The notes under the pieces are model-generated. The model worked only from the letters and a program-made list of their open reading frames with translations, did no database searches and was not told where the DNA came from. From JBCDGZ01 sp038750655 (lineage in GTDB: Bacteria; Bacteroidota; Bacteroidia; Chitinophagales; Saprospiraceae), in NCBI GenBank assembly GCA_038750655.1, contig JBCDGZ010000065.1, forward strand, positions 1-39,941: a stretch of DNA of 39,941 nucleotides, given 5' to 3'. Every line of letters begins with the position of its first letter. The stretch's first letter is position 1. Position numbers and translations under genes: made by a program. Below are positions 1 to 9,576 of the stretch, one piece after another.

Positions 1-18
1 CGAGTCCCGTCCAGACCG
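1..18 (+). tRNA. 3' end of a tRNA, probably tRNA-Asp (cut by window start)
   Basis: The first bases read as the end of a T-loop (CGAGT), the 3' strand of the T stem (CCCGT), a 3' acceptor strand (CCAGACC) and a G discriminator. CA follows, so CCA is not fully encoded. A G discriminator with an acceptor starting GGTCTGG, as implied here, fits Bacteroidota tRNA-Asp as I remember it. The anticodon lies outside the window, so the amino acid is an inference. A strong terminator follows directly. Confidence 0.7.
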
Positions 19-28
19 CATCAATATC

Positions 29-66
29 AAAAGGGTTATACATGTAAAAATGTGTAACCCTTTTTT
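29..66 (+). terminator. Rho-independent terminator of the tRNA gene
   Basis: The arms AAGGGTTATACAT and ATGTGTAACCCTT pair with a single G-U and enclose a short A-rich loop. Six T residues follow. The hairpin starts about 10 bases after the tRNA end, as expected for tRNA transcription termination. Confidence 0.85.
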
Positions 67-87
67 ATTTGCCAGCCATTTGCCAGC
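67..87 (+). repeat. Tandem ATTTGCCAGC pair next to the tRNA
   Basis: ATTTGCCAGC occurs at 67-76 and again at 78-87, an 11-bp period. Short direct repeats just beyond a tRNA 3' end are sometimes integrase arm sites or remnants of an integrated element. No integrase is visible in the window, so this is only a possibility. Confidence 0.3.
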
Positions 88-512
88 AAAATACCACTTG
101 ATCCAAATCGACGTAGTAGTAAACCTACAGTAAAAAATAGCCTAAAGGTTAAGCCCATCTAGACCCACACTGATTGCCAAATCAAAGCCCCCAGCGCATA
201 CCATCCTCAAGTTCCCAAAAAGCTTTGACTACCGCATTCTCCCAACAATTTTCTCTTTAACTCCTCCCTTGCCAAACCTGCTTTCGACGCAGTAGGATTT
301 TGAATGCAGTGCAAACCCACGGAACGCCTCTGGTCAAGCCAAAGGAGGAAGCCCGCTTTCTGCATCAATGCTTATACATCACATTAAATATGGAGCATAA
401 CCCACATGTGTAGCAGCCTAACATTTGAACACAACGAAAATATATTCTGGCACAAAAGGCTTTTGGTTTTTGCGGAACTTTGTAAGGTAACATTATTTAA
501 AAATTAGAAAAT
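88..512. other. Non-coding stretch with no recognised gene
   Basis: About 425 bases without a convincing open frame on either strand. The last 60 bases are A/T-rich and contain GAACTTTG at about 475-482, roughly 30 bases before the ATG at 513. This is a loose match to a Bacteroidota -7 element and probably reflects the promoter of the oxidoreductase gene. Nothing else stands out. Confidence 0.4.
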
Positions 513-1412
513 ATGAAGATTACACTTACAGGGTCTCTAGGGCGTATTGGGAAACCGTTGACCCAAATGTTAGTTAAAGAAGGGGACGAGGTTACGGTCA
601 TTAGCAGTAATCCGGCGAGAAGTAAGGCAATTGAAGGATTAGGAGCCATCCCCGCTATTGGTAAATTGCAGGATACGGAATTTTTGGCCGCTAGCTTTCG
701 GGGGGCAGATGTGGTCTACACGATGGTTCCACCGGCCAATTATTTTGATCATGATCTCGATTTGTTGGGGTATTTCCAAGAGCTTGGGGATAGCTTTGCG
801 GAAGCCATTAGGCGAGCTGAAATCAAACGCGTTATCAATATGAGCAGTATTGGGGCGCATTTGAAGGAAGGGAATGGAATTCTGGAAGGGACTTATCAGG
901 TAGAAAAGACCTTGGACAATTTACCAGAGGAGGTGGCTATTACTCATGTGCGGCCTACAGAAATTTATTATAACTTGTTTCAATTTATCGATTTGATTAA
1001 GTACCAAGGGATCATCGCTAACAATTTGGCGGAAAATGATTTGAACGTATGGGTATCCCCTAGAGATATTGCGGCTTTTGTGGTTGAGGAAATCAAGACG
1101 CCCATGTCGGGGCGAAAAGTGGCGTATGTAGCCAGTGAAGAATTGACTTACAAGGAAGTAGCGAGTATTTTGGGGGCCGCCGTTGGTCAGCCTGATTTGA
1201 AGTGGGTGAAAATTACGGATGATCAATTGCAGGAAAGCTTGACAAGTGTGGGTATGCAGCCCAAAATAGCAGAGAAAATGACTGAAATGTATGCCGCTAT
1301 TCGCAGCGGATTGTTGTACGAAGATTATTATTTACATCCACCCCAAACATTGGGTCAGGTCAAAATGAAAGATTTTGCGAAAGCATTTTCGACAGCCTAT
1401 CACGCAAAATAA
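513..1412 (+). CDS. NmrA-like NAD(P)-binding oxidoreductase (atypical SDR)
   Basis: A 299-residue cytoplasmic protein with an N-terminal Rossmann fold. The dinucleotide-binding motif TGSLGRIG lies at residues 6-13, followed by a VISSNPARS segment where strand 2 reads the cofactor, then ADVVYTMVPP and a VINMSSIGAH strand typical of NmrA/NAD(P)H-binding SDR proteins. The canonical YxxxK dyad of classical SDRs is not clear, as is usual for the atypical group. Substrate cannot be told; relatives include quinone reductases and redox sensors. It is followed after 8 bases by an AraC-type regulator on the same strand, so the two are probably one transcript and the regulator may respond to the same compound. 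Family is secure, reaction unknown. Confidence 0.85.
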   Translation: MKITLTGSLGRIGKPLTQMLVKEGDEVTVISSNPARSKAIEGLGAIPAIGKLQDTEFLAASFRGADVVYTMVPPANYFDHDLDLLGYFQELGDSFAEAIRRAEIKRVINMSSIGAHLKEGNGILEGTYQVEKTLDNLPEEVAITHVRPTEIYYNLFQFIDLIKYQGIIANNLAENDLNVWVSPRDIAAFVVEEIKTPMSGRKVAYVASEELTYKEVASILGAAVGQPDLKWVKITDDQLQESLTSVGMQPKIAEKMTEMYAAIRSGLLYEDYYLHPPQTLGQVKMKDFAKAFSTAYHAK

Positions 1413-1420
1413 AAGGAAAT

Positions 1421-2332
1421 ATGGAACCATATAGATTGAAAACCGTCCGTCAATACCATAAGCTTAGGGGAGTGCCAGGCCCGGCACACCCCTTAATCAG
1501 TATCGTTCGCATCGAGGATCTAATTATTGATACAGAAGAAGAACCGATTCAGCTCATTCAGGATTTTTATTCGATTGCCTTGAAAAAAGTGCAAAATGCT
1601 ACCTTTAAGTACGGGCAGCAGACCTACAATTTCGATGAGGGGAAGATGATTTTTATAGCGCCTAATCAGGTGTACTCCGTTCAAGCAAAAAGTAATTTAA
1701 TACATTCGGGTTGGTTATTACTTATTCATCCCGATTTTCTGTGGAATACTTCCTTAATGAAGAAGATTAAAGACTATGAATATTTTGGCTATGCCATCAA
1801 TGAGGCGCTTTATCTTTCCGAAAAAGAGGAAGCTACCATTGTTCGTATCTTGGAAAGTATTCAAGAAGAATACCATTCCAATACCGACAAGTTTAGCAAG
1901 CCGGTGATCATCTCCCGAATTGAAACTTTATTGAATTATGCCAATAGATTTTATCATCGTCAGTTCCTCATTCAGGAAAAGGAGAACCATCAAGTTTTAA
2001 TTCGACTAGAGCGGATACTAAATGACTATTTCAATAGTACAAAAATTACAACAGGCGGTATCCCCTCCGTTTTAGAGGTTGCCGAATTATTGCATTTATC
2101 GCCCAACTATCTGAGCGGTTTACTCAAGGCATTAACCGGAAAAAGTACGCAGCAGCACATTCATGATAAACTTATAGAAAAAGCAAAAGAAAAGTTGTCG
2201 TTGAGTGAAATATCGATCAGCGAAGTTGCTTATGGATTAGGATTTGAATATACACAGTCGTTCAGCAAACTGTTTAAGTCAAAAACTGGCTTAACGCCTA
2301 CACAATTTAGGCAGTCCTTTTTATTGAATTAA
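1421..2332 (+). CDS. AraC-family transcriptional regulator
   Basis: A 303-residue protein. The N-terminal 150 or so residues form a cupin-like sensing region (FDEGKMIFIAPNQVYSVQ resembles the AraC beta-barrel). The C-terminal 100 residues carry two helix-turn-helix units: VLEVAELLHLSPNYLSGLLK, then ISEVAYGLGFEYTQSFSKLF with the final KTGLTPTQFRQS signature. An AAAGGA sequence precedes the ATG, one of the few Shine-Dalgarno-like sites seen here. The gene lies 8 bases after the NmrA-like oxidoreductase. The arrangement, regulator plus oxidoreductase, suggests control of that enzyme or autoregulation. The effector is unknown. Confidence 0.9.
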   Translation: MEPYRLKTVRQYHKLRGVPGPAHPLISIVRIEDLIIDTEEEPIQLIQDFYSIALKKVQNATFKYGQQTYNFDEGKMIFIAPNQVYSVQAKSNLIHSGWLLLIHPDFLWNTSLMKKIKDYEYFGYAINEALYLSEKEEATIVRILESIQEEYHSNTDKFSKPVIISRIETLLNYANRFYHRQFLIQEKENHQVLIRLERILNDYFNSTKITTGGIPSVLEVAELLHLSPNYLSGLLKALTGKSTQQHIHDKLIEKAKEKLSLSEISISEVAYGLGFEYTQSFSKLFKSKTGLTPTQFRQSFLLN

Positions 2333-2406
2333 TTAAAAGCAATGGCACACCAGCAGAACCCCAGGTTTCTTACCCGCTGTAGCCATCCCAATTATTGTAT
2401 CCCCCC

Positions 2407-3513
2407 TCACAACTCAATCAACCGCTGAATATCCACATTCTCCTGAATCATCTCAATCGCCCGCTCGACCTTCCAAGGGGTATTCGTATTGATTTTGACT
2501 TCAATCCTACTGACGGCGATGAGGGTATCGTAGGTCTCCAGGGTGGTGGTGAGCACGGGGGTGGCGTTGGCGGTGAGGTAGGGATGGGTCAAGTCCTCTT
2601 GATTGTACCAGACGCCGTGTTTGCCGTCGCCGGTGATGATAACGCCGCTGAGGGGGGAGGCGGCTAGGTCCCTTTCTTGGGCGTGGTGTTTCACTTTTTC
2701 GATGGCCTTTTTGAGGTTACTTTGGTCGACAATCAGGAGCAGGTTGCGGAAATAGGTGAACTCATCAATTTTGATGGAGGAGCCGGCCAGGATTTCCTCT
2801 ACCTGATTGTTCATTTTGTGAGAGTTGAGCATGATCTTACCCTTGACATCTTGTTGTACGGTGGCCATGAGGGGGAACGATAGGGTTCGGTCGAAAGGTA
2901 AGACGCCGAGAAGGGGGATGCCCAGGGCATTGAGTTTTTTCTCTACGTGCAAGCGGACATGCTCCAGCTTATCCATATGGACCTTGTTGACGATCACTCC
3001 CTTTACAGACACTTGTTGCTCTCGAAAAAGGGCAAGGTTCAAGTTGAGGCGGTCAATCGTACGGCCAATTCCTCCGCCTACGATCATGATGACCTCTGCG
3101 TTGAGCATCCTGGCTACTTGTGCATTAGAGCAATCAATGATGCTGCCTACACCAGCGTGCCCCGTCCCTTCATAAACGACCATCTCATGCCGCTCCTCCA
3201 GGACTTGCATAGCGTTTTTGATTTTGCCCTCGAAGTCGAATTGAGTGGGGTCTTGGATATAGGCAGCGGTGACTCCGGAGGCGATGATAACAGGGCTATG
3301 GATTTCGGGATTGACTTCAAATTGCAGGATGTCCTCAAAGAGTACGGCATCCTTATCCGTCATCTGCCCACGAATCATCAGGTGCTGCTGCCCTACGGGC
3401 TTGCAGTAGCCCACGTCTATGCCCGCTTTTTTAATGGCGGCCACTAAGCCTAGTGTACAGGTCGTTTTTCCTTTGTGCTGTCCTGTTGCTGCGATGTAGA
3501 GTTTTTTCGCCAT
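2407..3513 (-). CDS. BioD-like P-loop protein with DRTGG-type C-terminal domain
   Basis: A 368-residue protein resembling the N-terminal half of long phosphotransacetylases (the COG0857-type BioD-like domain plus DRTGG). The P-loop is ATGQHKGKTT near residues 9-18, then YCKPVGQQ, VYEGTGHAGVGS and EVIMIVGGGIGRTIDRLNLN, all typical of the dethiobiotin-synthetase/CobQ fold. The last 110 residues (LLLIVDQSNLKKAI, SGVIITGDGKHG, TPVLTTTLETYDT) match a DRTGG domain. The catalytic phosphotransacetylase domain is absent, so this is a stand-alone regulatory or nucleotide-binding form, not Pta. Its role is not established. It is divergent from the helicase gene at 3839. Confidence 0.8.
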   Translation of the reverse strand: MAKKLYIAATGQHKGKTTCTLGLVAAIKKAGIDVGYCKPVGQQHLMIRGQMTDKDAVLFEDILQFEVNPEIHSPVIIASGVTAAYIQDPTQFDFEGKIKNAMQVLEERHEMVVYEGTGHAGVGSIIDCSNAQVARMLNAEVIMIVGGGIGRTIDRLNLNLALFREQQVSVKGVIVNKVHMDKLEHVRLHVEKKLNALGIPLLGVLPFDRTLSFPLMATVQQDVKGKIMLNSHKMNNQVEEILAGSSIKIDEFTYFRNLLLIVDQSNLKKAIEKVKHHAQERDLAASPLSGVIITGDGKHGVWYNQEDLTHPYLTANATPVLTTTLETYDTLIAVSRIEVKINTNTPWKVERAIEMIQENVDIQRLIEL

Positions 3514-3838
3514 GCTGATGTATTGAGTGTTTGAGAAAGGTGTAATTTAGGATTTTTTGCTCTTGATGTGGCCCTAATATCTTGATAGCTTGAGGTCAGT
3601 TCAAGAGTGAATATTAGTAAAAGTGTTTTCATCCCTCCATTGTTTAGGATGTATTGCTGCAATTTGAGACTTTTTTGTTTTAGAAAAAACGCAGAGCTGT
3701 ACGAAAAGTAGTTCCCTGGCATAATGATGCTGTACTTCCCCTGATGAATCTCCGACAGCAAAGTCCGTGGCAGCTAGAATATCGGGTGTATGTTTTATTT
3801 TGTACTTTTATAGTGAATTATAACAAATCATTTTCTAG
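3514..3838. other. A/T-rich intergenic region between divergent genes
   Basis: 325 bases separate the starts of the BioD-like gene and the PLD-helicase. No plausible gene was seen; a minus-strand open frame inside is out of frame with the neighbour and has no recognisable content. The right end is strongly A/T-rich, with TTTTATTTTGTAC about 40 bases before the ATG at 3839, a weak match to a Bacteroidota -7 box. Both promoters probably lie here. Confidence 0.4.
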
Positions 3839-6643
3839 ATGCGGGCAGATCATTGGAATAAAGGGGCGTTAAAGTTTTTCATACCTTATTTAAAGCAAGC
3901 AAGAGAAAGTTTGCAGGTAGCTACTGGTTTCTTTACAATTCAGGGATATAACCTCATTCGAAGCTATCTTTCTGATATTTCTGTACAAATCTTGGTAGGG
4001 TTTGACGAAACAGCTATTGATCGGTTGAAAGACCTATTAGTTGATCAGATCATGGTTCATCTGAGCCGATGGGGGGAGGAAAACAGGCGAGCAGCTGTAC
4101 TGGATCTAGTAGAGCGGATCAGAAAAGGACGAATTCAAGTAGTTGAACACGGGAATAGAGAATGGGTGGATGCACGAGTGAGAAATAGAGACCACGGTAA
4201 AGTTTATATTTTAGATGAGAGGGTTGTATTATCTGGATCTGTCAATTTGACCTTGAGTGGCCTAAAGTATAACTCTGAAAATCTTACCCTAGTGGAAGAT
4301 CCTGAGAGGGTAAAATATTACTTGCATCAGTTTCACAAGTATTGGAATGCAGAAGATACTATCGATCTGACTCAATCTCTGCTGGATGCATTGCTAAAAT
4401 GGCTCAAGTTATCTTCCCCTCTTGATATTTATCTTAAGACTATCCAATCATTAGTCCGGGAAGAAAATATTACTCCACCTCGGGATACATACAAAATGCC
4501 AGTGAACTATCAGCTGGTTGTTGTTGAGCGTGCACTACGGCAATTGAAAGGGTTTGGAGGAGCTATGTTAGTAGCGTCTACGGGGTTGGGAAAGACGGTG
4601 ATGGCCACACATATTGCGCTGAGGTTAAGACGAGAAAATCAGATTTATAATGTGATCGTTTTTTCTCCTCTACAGGTACAGCCTGACTGGCGACATGCCC
4701 TAAGAAGTGCTGGACTCAGCTATGATATATTTACGCGAAATCTCTTGGATCGTCCAGGTAAACGCAAGGGGAGGAAAATGATTGAGATGGAAGAAGCCCT
4801 CGATCAAATCGATGAAGGGTACTTAGTTATTATTGACGAAAGTCAGTATTTTAGGAATAGAACCCGGGCTAAAGATGGGAGACGTCGCCAGTCATTCAAT
4901 CGACTGATTCCTGTTATAGAGAAGAAAAGAGTAAAAGTACTGCTGCTTACGGCCACACCATTCTCCAAGGAAGTTGAAGATTTGAATAATCAATTACGCC
5001 TTTTACCACATACTGCTGAGAAAATATTTGTAAAAGCAGACGGGCAGTTTGTGCTACCAGGGATGATGGATGATGCGATTGCTCCAAGAGCATGGAGAGT
5101 GATGGACGGTCCTGAGTTCTTTGAAGAATTTATTAACCTTCCGGTCGCTACAGTAATTAGCACTTCACAGGTGGCTAAGGATTTTGCTGAACATACCGAT
5201 GAGGGGGATTTTATCTTATTTGGAGAAGAAAAACGGTGGGTGCCTCGGGTAGAAGTCACTAAAGTGAAAGTACCTGTCCTTTTGGAGGAAGAGGTTTCGT
5301 CAGCCATGGAGCAAAAGGTATTTTTACATAGGTCATTAAGTTTTAGAGATAGAAAAAATAGATGGTATCGTTCTAAGATGATTATTCAAAATAAGGCTGA
5401 GATTTCGTGGATGAGTTCACCTTTGGCCTTTAGGCAAGTTATCAAAGATACGATTCAAGGTCTTGATGATGTGCAATATATCAGACCTGTTAAAAAAAGA
5501 AAAGTACTACTAACGCCCATCCTTTCTAAGCTTGATTCAATTAAACCACATCATGATCCAAAATTTGAGGCTTTAAGGGAATATTTGAGAACATTCAAAC
5601 AAGAACAACGCAAAGTAATTGTCTTCACAGAACGCCAACTGACTGCCATTTACCTTGAAAGAGCTTTAGCCGAAAGACTGCCATTTTTGAAAGTAGCCAA
5701 TACGGTAAAAGAGATTGATAACGGAGCAGTAGCACTCAAAAGTTTTAACGATGAAGTGATGCCCTTAATCAAGGGGTTCGCGCCACAAGCTAACCAAGAT
5801 AAAATTTCACCGAGAGATAAACTGGTTGACTATGATATTCTGATTGCTACAGATGCTTATTCAACTGGAGTTAACCTACAGGATGCAAGTGTTGTGATCA
5901 ACTATGATTTAGCTTGGACTCCTGATGTGCTTATACAACGGGCTGGCAGAGTCTTGCGATTCTGGAAAATACCAAGGCGAGTACATTTCCTGGTTTTTGT
6001 TGGAGATTTTAAGAAAAATATTGAAGGAAAGAAAAAGACCCATAATGTAGAAAAACGGCTCCGAAAACTTAGTTTGCGCGGTAAGCAGGCCCAAAAGTTT
6101 AGCGAATTGCCCTTAATTACTGAAAAGGATAGAGCTAGCTATGACTCATTAGGCAGCCTATCCGAAGTAACGATTGAAGACATTGGAGTCGTAGATATTG
6201 GGCAGTTGGAAGAATTCTCAGGAGTTTCCCCTTTCTTGAGACATATTACTGTTTTGAAGCAAAATGAGGAATATGCGAACCAAATTCCTAATGATATTAC
6301 CAGTGCCTATCATTATAGAGGAGATAAAATGTTGCTCTATCTTTTACTAGCCTACGAAAAAGAATTTCATCTCATTTTATATGACCTTAAGCAAAAGAGG
6401 CTGGAACCAACCAAGGAGGATGCCTTGCTTAATTTAATTCAATGCACTGCTGAAACACCTATTGCGAACGTAAGTCCTGATATGATTGAACGGCTAGCTC
6501 AAAAGAGTCGATTATTGTGGATAAAACAAAATAAAAATATTGACTTAGATAAGGTAGAGCGAATCTGTAGTGCCTTACTTATTCCTCACCAAATGGAAAC
6601 CTCTTTCAGAGAGATGATCGAGGATAGTATGAAGTCTACGTAA
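3839..6643 (+). CDS. Phospholipase D-like domain fused to SF2 (Snf2-like) helicase
   Basis: A 934-residue protein. Residues about 10-170 form a PLD-like domain with the HxK motif H119-G-K121 and a downstream GSVNLT (G133, S134, N136), the single half-site pattern of PLD nucleases that act as dimers. The helicase follows: P-loop STGLGKT (247-253), a DEAH-box variant DESQ (333-336), motif III TATP (371-374) and motif VI QRAGRVLR (700-707) preceded by ATDAYSTGVNLQDA. This matches helicases that remodel or translocate on DNA. PLD-helicase proteins occur in restriction and phage-defence contexts as well as alone. No methyltransferase or other defence gene is adjacent. The gene looks more A/T-rich than its neighbours, hinting at transfer. 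It ends 8 bases before the convergent T9SS gene. Confidence 0.85.
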   Translation: MRADHWNKGALKFFIPYLKQARESLQVATGFFTIQGYNLIRSYLSDISVQILVGFDETAIDRLKDLLVDQIMVHLSRWGEENRRAAVLDLVERIRKGRIQVVEHGNREWVDARVRNRDHGKVYILDERVVLSGSVNLTLSGLKYNSENLTLVEDPERVKYYLHQFHKYWNAEDTIDLTQSLLDALLKWLKLSSPLDIYLKTIQSLVREENITPPRDTYKMPVNYQLVVVERALRQLKGFGGAMLVASTGLGKTVMATHIALRLRRENQIYNVIVFSPLQVQPDWRHALRSAGLSYDIFTRNLLDRPGKRKGRKMIEMEEALDQIDEGYLVIIDESQYFRNRTRAKDGRRRQSFNRLIPVIEKKRVKVLLLTATPFSKEVEDLNNQLRLLPHTAEKIFVKADGQFVLPGMMDDAIAPRAWRVMDGPEFFEEFINLPVATVISTSQVAKDFAEHTDEGDFILFGEEKRWVPRVEVTKVKVPVLLEEEVSSAMEQKVFLHRSLSFRDRKNRWYRSKMIIQNKAEISWMSSPLAFRQVIKDTIQGLDDVQYIRPVKKRKVLLTPILSKLDSIKPHHDPKFEALREYLRTFKQEQRKVIVFTERQLTAIYLERALAERLPFLKVANTVKEIDNGAVALKSFNDEVMPLIKGFAPQANQDKISPRDKLVDYDILIATDAYSTGVNLQDASVVINYDLAWTPDVLIQRAGRVLRFWKIPRRVHFLVFVGDFKKNIEGKKKTHNVEKRLRKLSLRGKQAQKFSELPLITEKDRASYDSLGSLSEVTIEDIGVVDIGQLEEFSGVSPFLRHITVLKQNEEYANQIPNDITSAYHYRGDKMLLYLLLAYEKEFHLILYDLKQKRLEPTKEDALLNLIQCTAETPIANVSPDMIERLAQKSRLLWIKQNKNIDLDKVERICSALLIPHQMETSFREMIEDSMKST

Positions 6644-6651
6644 AATAACTT

Positions 6652-9576
6652 CTACTCCCCACAAACCACAAATCGCTCCCTAACAACCACCCCCATCTCA
6701 TTAATCCCAACAGCAACATAAACGCCATCAGGAACAAACCCCACCTGCAAGGGCGTCTGCTGAACATAAGCCCTGGCCCCGTAGACCAGGCGCCCATGCA
6801 AATCATAGAGCCTCAGCTCCTTCAGGTCCTGATTGAGGCGGATGGTGCCGGTCGTTGGAGAAGGGGAGACGATCAGTGGGGCGATAGGGAGGGCTTCCGG
6901 GGCCGCTGTCGCTACAGTTGTTTGGTCGAGCTTGAAGAGCTGGCGGTTGTGGCGCCGACTGAACATCAGGAAGTAGAAATCTTCGCCGTTGGGAGCGGGG
7001 AAGTAGGCGCCGGGGAAGCTGCCTTCAAAGCCAGTGATCTGATCTGTGAGGAGGCGCAGGGAGCCGGTGGCGGAATTGTAGAGCCAGGGCTCCTCGCCGT
7101 GAAGGCCATCATTCAGCGCAAGCATATAGTTGTTGCCGCCGCAGCGGCTGGTTTCGATGCTGAAGGCGTTGAACTTGATATTGATCGATTGACGAGGGAT
7201 CAGGGTTTCTGTTGCGAAGTCATAATCAATAAAGGAGAGGCTTTGAGCGCCTCGGTCGACGTAGAGGAGGATAGCCTTATCCTCTTCGATCCAGGCCTCT
7301 TCGAGCTGGATGATTCGCTCGTTAGAATTGATCTTTTTGGGCTGCTCGCCAAAGCGGAAAATATAGGTGTCGTATTGATCGCCATTGGGGACTTCTACGA
7401 TCGACATGTCGTCGTTTTCTTTCCAAAAATAACTGTGGGATTGGTAATAGACCAGGCTGCCATCAGGAATACGGGTCAGGTGGTATTCCCCGTCTTTGGC
7501 AGAAAAAATAATCATCTCGCCATCCCCATCAAAGGCAATGGATGTGATCGCTCCGTCCAATCGTTCTCCACCATAAAAAACGATGTGGTCGAACTCCTCT
7601 TCGATGGTGGTGAGCTGGCCATTGGCATTCAAATGTGTTAAATCATCTAGGGTACTAATAGAGCTTCGGTAGGTCAGGAAAAAGCCGCCTTCGCCATCTG
7701 GGTAAACCTTGGGATAAGCATTATTGGGGATTTCTGTTAAGATGGCTGTTTCTGTTGCCGTGTTAAAAATGACCCATCGTCTGTTGTTTTGTAAGGTCCT
7801 GAACAAGACATTGTTTCCACTCAGTGTATAAGCAAAAGCATCAATCGTCGCCCCGTTGTACTGGAATGACTTGAACTCTTCATCCCGCAAACTGTAATAG
7901 CCCGTATTTTCAGCACTGTATCCATTAGGAATATTTAGAATGGCATACTCCGTAACGGGACGCCTATAATCTAAGGCAGACAGATTGGGGATCAATTGCT
8001 GCTGAACGCTGAGGTTATTGGGATTAATGGTAATCTTATAAGCCGTAGTACCCTGGATAATCAATGCATGAACTCGTCCATCTTTTACCATCAAACCAGA
8101 GGCAGAAAAACCTTCCCCCGGAGCGCTTGCGCCTAAGAGCTTAGTGACCTGGTCATTTTCCAAAACATATATCCCATCGCTGCAATAAAAAAACAGCTGA
8201 TCGTTGTACCAGGCCCGGGCAAGGATTCTGGGAGAGATCCCCACATTTTTGGCGTAATCAAATTCGTGAACAGGCCGCCAATCTTGATCGTGATGGCTGT
8301 AATTACGAAGCATAGCCTCCTCTTGGGTATTGTAGTAGATATGGAACTCCCCATCCTGCTGCCGCTCTCCAATGGCAATCGTATACACATACTCTTTCTC
8401 GTAATCATCAAGATATTGAACAAGTTTGGTCGTCAAATCCAGCCCAACGATTTGTGGTCGTATGCCATAATGATGGATGTCATCGTATAACACCATGTAA
8501 AGCTTATCCTCGTAGCGAACGGCCTGATCGGTATAGGGAAAGTCTGCTTGAAGATCAATGGGAGTAAATGTTTTTTCGGCCACATCATAGAGGATAAATT
8601 TGGCATCGCCTAGCCAGTTAGACGTATTGGACCACAATACATATTCATCAAACAACTCCCTAGAATCCCGAACTGCAATATCTTTGGCGAGGGCATAACT
8701 GGACAGCAAGGTACAGTCGTGTCGGTCAATGACAAAAACACTGTCTTCATCACCGTAAGCTTTAGTGTACAAGACAAGGTCTGACATAAAATAGATGTCC
8801 TCGGGAATGTTGGCAGTGATACAGTCCACTGTGCTAATGCTGTGATCAGAATCGATGAGGTATAAGGCGCTAGAGTCCCCTTCGGCCACCAGCAGTTGCT
8901 GCTCGCCATTGGCCGTCAAGGGTTTGACGATCAACGGCCCCGTAACGGAAGAGATTAAGGTATCCGTTACTTCACTGGCCATATCATGAGCAATGAGCTG
9001 AGCGGTGGTGAGATCATTATAGTAAAGGTGAGTCCCAATTCTAAAGAGAAGTCGGTTTTCGCTAAAGGCTACTGTTTCCAACACCTCCTCTTGACGATCA
9101 TAGGCGAAATAGGCGTTCCTGCCTTCCCTTAGAGCAAACAAGAAATAATGATCGGGTGTGATTATGAAATCATAAATCACCCCTAAATTATAGCTGCTGA
9201 GGTCAATAATTTGCTCGACTTGACCACTGAGGATATTGATCGTGTAAATGTGTGAGGGGTACAACTCATACAACATGTTCCCCTCGTACCGCAATCCCGA
9301 ATTGCTGTAGGTATAATCCCCTCTCCCGGCATCATAATTCCTGTCGGGACGGGCGTCGATGACGTGTAGTAATTCTAGTTCATTCTCTTTGATCAAAGAT
9401 ATTTTAGTTTCATACCATCCCTGCTCTATAAAATATTCCTCATCACCGATCGGGATAAAGCCCTTTTTAGGTTGATCAATATTTTTTTGGAAATAATCGA
9501 TATTGCTGATTTGTAGCTGCGCAATCGACGAAAAGGAGAGCAGTAGCATAGTTAGTAGAGATAGCCATTTATTCAT
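6652..9576 (-). CDS. Secreted T9SS cargo protein with beta-propeller-like repeats
   Basis: A 974-residue protein with a signal peptide (MNKWLSLLTMLLLSFSSIAQ), a long beta-rich middle and a C-terminal type A T9SS sorting domain. That domain begins near IVSPSPTTGTIRLNQ, then LKELRLYDLHGRLVY and PDGVYVAVG, ending in a short basic/hydrophobic tail. Motifs such as GLHGEEPWLYNSATGSLRLLTD and EDFYFLMFSRRHNRQLFKLD resemble the ELWxxDGT-type repeats of Bacteroidota exported proteins, so a propeller is likely. The protein should cross the outer membrane by T9SS and be anchored or released. No catalytic motif was found; function is unknown. A truncated tandem copy lies directly upstream. Confidence 0.8.
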   Translation of the reverse strand: MNKWLSLLTMLLLSFSSIAQLQISNIDYFQKNIDQPKKGFIPIGDEEYFIEQGWYETKISLIKENELELLHVIDARPDRNYDAGRGDYTYSNSGLRYEGNMLYELYPSHIYTINILSGQVEQIIDLSSYNLGVIYDFIITPDHYFLFALREGRNAYFAYDRQEEVLETVAFSENRLLFRIGTHLYYNDLTTAQLIAHDMASEVTDTLISSVTGPLIVKPLTANGEQQLLVAEGDSSALYLIDSDHSISTVDCITANIPEDIYFMSDLVLYTKAYGDEDSVFVIDRHDCTLLSSYALAKDIAVRDSRELFDEYVLWSNTSNWLGDAKFILYDVAEKTFTPIDLQADFPYTDQAVRYEDKLYMVLYDDIHHYGIRPQIVGLDLTTKLVQYLDDYEKEYVYTIAIGERQQDGEFHIYYNTQEEAMLRNYSHHDQDWRPVHEFDYAKNVGISPRILARAWYNDQLFFYCSDGIYVLENDQVTKLLGASAPGEGFSASGLMVKDGRVHALIIQGTTAYKITINPNNLSVQQQLIPNLSALDYRRPVTEYAILNIPNGYSAENTGYYSLRDEEFKSFQYNGATIDAFAYTLSGNNVLFRTLQNNRRWVIFNTATETAILTEIPNNAYPKVYPDGEGGFFLTYRSSISTLDDLTHLNANGQLTTIEEEFDHIVFYGGERLDGAITSIAFDGDGEMIIFSAKDGEYHLTRIPDGSLVYYQSHSYFWKENDDMSIVEVPNGDQYDTYIFRFGEQPKKINSNERIIQLEEAWIEEDKAILLYVDRGAQSLSFIDYDFATETLIPRQSINIKFNAFSIETSRCGGNNYMLALNDGLHGEEPWLYNSATGSLRLLTDQITGFEGSFPGAYFPAPNGEDFYFLMFSRRHNRQLFKLDQTTVATAAPEALPIAPLIVSPSPTTGTIRLNQDLKELRLYDLHGRLVYGARAYVQQTPLQVGFVPDGVYVAVGINEMGVVVRERFVVCGE

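Noticed and set aside
2395..3447. Long plus-strand open frames (90, 68, 116, 166 codons)
   Set aside because: All are antisense shadows of the well-supported minus-strand BioD-like gene.
2407..3513. Dethiobiotin synthetase or full phosphotransacetylase
   Set aside because: The BioD-like fold is followed by a DRTGG domain, no biotin genes are nearby, and the Pta catalytic domain is absent.
3450..3761. A 103-codon minus-strand open frame upstream of the BioD-like gene
   Set aside because: It overlaps the start of the BioD-like gene in another frame, has no recognisable composition, and lies in the likely promoter region.
6796..7641. A 281-codon plus-strand open frame inside the T9SS gene
   Set aside because: It is antisense to a clear coding gene with signal peptide and sorting domain, and its translation has no domain features.
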